From Desulfobulbaceae bacterium (lineage in GTDB: Bacteria; Desulfobacterota; Desulfobulbia; Desulfobulbales; BM004): a stretch of DNA of 43,133 nt. Made by a program: the position numbers and the translations under genes. This document shows, one piece after another, positions 41,265 through 43,133 of this stretch; the stretch's first letter is position 1; every line of letters starts with the position of its first letter. The DNA is taken from contig PKTW01000164.1 in assembly GCA_002868955.1 (NCBI GenBank), forward strand, positions 1 to 43,133. Direction: 5' to 3'. The notes beneath the pieces are model-generated. The model saw only the letters and a list, made by a program, of their open reading frames with translations, did no database searches and had not been told where the DNA came from.

Positions 41265-41280
41265 TGGCATACCATTTGCT
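41265..41280 (+). promoter_or_regulatory. Sigma-54 promoter of the second amt gene
   Basis: TGGCATACCATTTGCT agrees with TGGCAyr-N4-TTGCw at correct spacing. The predicted start is near 41292, about 79 bases before the ATG at 41371. Confidence 0.85.
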
Positions 41281-41370
41281 TATCATGGTTACATTACATG
41301 GCACAACGCAATTTGGTTCTGGTCATCCATATAAAGTATTCAACAAATATATAATGAGGAGGCAATTATA

Positions 41371-42585
41371 ATGAATAGCGGAGATACTGCATTCATGCTC
41401 GTGGCCACGGCCCTTGTAATGTTTATGACACCCGGGCTGGCCCTTTTTTATGGAGGTCTTGTCCGGTCCAAAAATGTCCTTAGTACGATTATGCAGAGTT
41501 TTATATGCCTGGGACTCATTTCATTAACCTGGGTGTTTTTCGGATATTCCCTTGCATTTGGACCCGATGTTGGCGGATTTATCGGAAATCTTGACTGGGC
41601 CCTATTAAAAGGTGTAGGTCTTTCGCCTGGACCCTATTCGGATACAATACCTGACCTTCTTTTTGTTGCCTTTCAGATGATGTTTGCCATCATCACTCCT
41701 GCATTAATCACTGGCGCCTTTGCTGAACGTATGAAGTTTACAGCCTATATACTGTTTGCCCTTCTGTGGAGTACCCTGGTGTATCTGCCGGTCTGCCACT
41801 GGGTGTGGGGAGGTGGCTGGATTGGAGCCCATGGGGCTTTGGATTTTGCCGGTGGAACCGTTATCCATATTAACTCAGGAGCAGCAGCCCTTGTTGCAGC
41901 CATTGTTATCGGCAAACGTAAAGGATATGGTAAAGAGCTTTTTCATCCTCATAACCTGAGCATGACTATTCTGGGGGCTTCTATCCTCTGGATTGGCTGG
42001 TTCGGCTTTAATGCCGGCTCCGCACTCGCAGCTGGGGAAATTGCGACGCTGGCCTTTTTTACAACCCAGGTAGCTGCAGGAACCGCTGCCCTGTCGTGGG
42101 TAATTGCTGAATGGATGGTTCAGGGTAAGCCTACCACCCTTGGAGCTGCTTCAGGTGCCGTTGCCGGTCTCGTGGCCGTGACTCCGGCGGCCGGTTTTGT
42201 CAGTCCTGTTTCAGCAATTATTATAGGTTTGATTGCTGGCGTTATCTGCTACCTGGCAGTATTGCTAAAGGCCAAGCTCCGTTATGACGACGCCCTGGAT
42301 GTTGTTGCTGTCCACGGTATAGGCGGTCTCTGGGGCGCATTGGCAACAGGTCTTTTGGCTAGTACTGCCTGGAATCCCGGTGGTGCTGACGGACTTTTCT
42401 TCGGCAATCCCAAGCTTTTTGCTGTGCAGGCATACGGGGCCTTTGCTACGATTGCCTACTCGATGATCGTTACCTTTATTATTCTTAAGGTCATTGATGT
42501 TGTTGTCGGTTTGCGGGTGGATGAAGAATCCGAGGAGCGCGGACTGGATCTGGCAGAGCACAGTGAGACTGGTTATACGATATAA
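41371..42585 (+). CDS. amt: Ammonium transporter, copy 2 (404 aa)
   Basis: ATG at 41371 after GAGGAGG. Unlike copy 1 there is no signal peptide; the protein starts directly with MNSGDTAFMLVATALVMFM. Amt hallmarks: LALFYGGLVRSKN, VWGGGW, the pore histidines H166 (VIHINSGAAALVAA) and H315 (VAVHGIGGLWGALATG), and a short tail (RVDEESEERGLDLAEH) for P-II contact. It resembles AmtB of proteobacteria in length. Transcribed away from glnK from its own sigma-54 promoter and followed by a deleted third copy. Confidence 0.95.
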   Translation: MNSGDTAFMLVATALVMFMTPGLALFYGGLVRSKNVLSTIMQSFICLGLISLTWVFFGYSLAFGPDVGGFIGNLDWALLKGVGLSPGPYSDTIPDLLFVAFQMMFAIITPALITGAFAERMKFTAYILFALLWSTLVYLPVCHWVWGGGWIGAHGALDFAGGTVIHINSGAAALVAAIVIGKRKGYGKELFHPHNLSMTILGASILWIGWFGFNAGSALAAGEIATLAFFTTQVAAGTAALSWVIAEWMVQGKPTTLGAASGAVAGLVAVTPAAGFVSPVSAIIIGLIAGVICYLAVLLKAKLRYDDALDVVAVHGIGGLWGALATGLLASTAWNPGGADGLFFGNPKLFAVQAYGAFATIAYSMIVTFIILKVIDVVVGLRVDEESEERGLDLAEHSETGYTI

Positions 42586-42611
42586 AAGATTAATCTCCGT
42601 CAGTAATTGTG

Positions 42612-42636
42612 CACAAAATTGTTTAACAATTTTGTG
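42612..42636 (+). terminator. Hairpin after the second amt gene
   Basis: CACAAAATTGTT and its exact complement meet around a single central T (42624), giving a 12-base perfect palindrome arm 27 bases after the amt stop. AT-rich, and no T-run follows, so termination would be weak; an operator for the next amt copy is an alternative. Confidence 0.45.
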
Positions 42637-42674
42637 AGAAAAGTAAAGGATTATTACAAAAACGTCGACAATTT

Positions 42675-42691
42675 AGACGAATATTTTGTCT
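42675..42691. promoter_or_regulatory. Weak dyad upstream of the third amt copy
   Basis: AGACGAATATTTTGTCT is an imperfect dyad about 80-95 bases upstream of the predicted start of the third amt copy. It loosely resembles the TGACAAATATGTCA dyad of the other amt promoters but with wider half-site spacing. Confidence 0.3.
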
Positions 42692-42742
42692 GTAAATATT
42701 GAAAAAATAAGCATTTAAGGAGGTTATAAGGCAGATATCCAC

Positions 42743-42758
42743 TGGCATCCATTTTGCT
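42743..42758 (+). promoter_or_regulatory. Sigma-54 promoter of the third amt copy
   Basis: TGGCATCCATTTTGCT has the conserved GG and GC of the -24/-12 element at the right spacing. The predicted start is near 42770, about 50 bases before the GTG at 42820. Confidence 0.8.
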
Positions 42759-42819
42759 ATACTTTTCCCGATAATCTTTGCTAGATAAGTTTTTTAATCC
42801 CAAAAAGGAGAGGAGCAAA

Positions 42820-43133
42820 GTGATTGATACAGGGGATACCGCTTTTATTTTAGCAGCAGCAATTGTTCTCAGGCCACGCAAAGGATATGGCAAGGAAAGC
42901 TTTATGCCGCATAATTTGCCAATGACTCTTATAGGCACAGGACTCTTATTGTTTGGCTGGTTCGGCTTTAACGGCGGGTCAGCTCTGGCGGCAAACGGCA
43001 TAGCTGCTACAGCATTTGTTTCAACGCATCTTGGCGGTATGGCTGGTATGGCAATGTGGACCCTGGTAGAGTGGCTGCACCGGGGTAAACCGACAACACT
43101 TGGCGCTGCCTCAGGAGCGATTGCCGGTCTGGC
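42820..43133 (+). pseudogene. Ammonium transporter copy 3 with in-frame internal deletion (partial at window end)
   Basis: A GTG at 42820 follows AAGGAGAGG. The first 11 or so codons (IDTGDTAFIL) match the start of Amt; by codon 20 the sequence is at RKGYGKESFMPHNLPMTLIG, which corresponds to residue 183 onward of copy 2 (RKGYGKELFHPHNLSMTILG). About 164 residues (roughly 490 bases) are missing, covering membrane segments 1 to 5 and the first pore histidine, with the frame kept. The rest, through GKPTTLGAASGAIAGL, is well conserved and open to the window end. Most likely a decaying copy made by deletion between similar ALV/AAIV sequences, but the intact promoter, ribosome site and frame mean it may be expressed. 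An assembly error is possible. Confidence 0.82.

Noticed and set aside
41281-41320. TGGCACAACGCAATTTGG as a second -24/-12 promoter for the second amt
   Set aside because: The -24 half is good but no GC dinucleotide lies at the -12 distance; the element at 41265-41280 fits far better.
42654-43001. Minus-strand open frame over the third amt copy
   Set aside because: Shadow of the in-frame-deleted amt, whose plus-strand translation is plainly Amt-like.

Overview
The window looks like chromosome from an anaerobic, sulfur-metabolising bacterium, most likely Desulfobacterota (Desulfobulbales-like). This is inferred from gene content: c3- and c554-type multihaem cytochromes, a HybA/HybB-type membrane redox module with GcvH-like partners, a YedE-TusA-rhodanese sulfur-transfer operon, an HdrC/MvhD/MetV group, several sigma-54 activators and -24/-12 promoters, and a glnK-amt-porin operon. 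No rRNA, tRNA, CRISPR array, transposase or phage gene was seen.

Layout. 1-46: start of a leftward gene that leaves the window. 373-4773 (-): redox operon of c3-type cytochrome, HybA-like ferredoxin, NrfD/HybB-like membrane protein and two GcvH-like proteins, behind a sigma-54 promoter at 4875-4890. 5168-7077 (+): NtrC-type regulator and archaemetzincin. 7104-11145 (-): Rossmann-domain kinase, Cys-rich unknown protein, tetrahaem cytochrome and a sensor kinase with a CxxCH haem motif. 11391-15355 (-): sulfur operon yedE, tusA, two small paralogous membrane proteins, usp and a periplasmic rhodanese, behind a near-consensus sigma-54 promoter and closed by a strong terminator. 15670-20662: a leftward family-39 glycosyltransferase and a rightward kinase/NtrC-type regulator pair, which share a mirror-image pair of sigma-54 promoters. 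20837-23747: periplasmic HEAT protein, elbB, hpt, bioD. 24210-26997 (+): HdrC-like, MvhD, MetV, MobB, MobA. 27291-33258: AT-rich unknown protein, mutM, Crp/Fnr regulator, phosphopantetheinyl transferase, cvpA, two small glycosyltransferase-like genes. 33325-38121: UPF0280, manC, PilZ, an unknown protein, a glutamine-amidotransferase-like protein. 38287-43133: glnK-amt-porin (-), a second amt (+), and a third amt (+) with an in-frame internal deletion, running off the right end.

How it fits together. Three regulatory blocks use sigma-54. (1) The 5168 regulator lies next to the sigma-54 promoter of the cytochrome/HybAB operon, with a 17-bp dyad at activator distance; the haem-motif kinase at 7104-8753 is a plausible but unproven partner. 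(2) The 17616-20662 two-component pair lies beside an 18-bp dyad (TTGTsCC...GGGACAA) that recurs as two copies 32 bp apart upstream of the yedE promoter, so the pair probably controls the sulfur operon and the glycosyltransferase. (3) glnK-amt and the second amt are driven by divergent -24/-12 elements, each with a copy of a TkACATATTTGTmA dyad 130-150 bp upstream.

The best candidates for something little described are the sulfur operon with its two paralogous mini membrane proteins and its regulatory sites, the back-to-back sigma-54 promoter at 17459-17486, and the in-frame-deleted amt that keeps a promoter and ribosome site. All functional statements come from reading motifs by eye; no database search was run.
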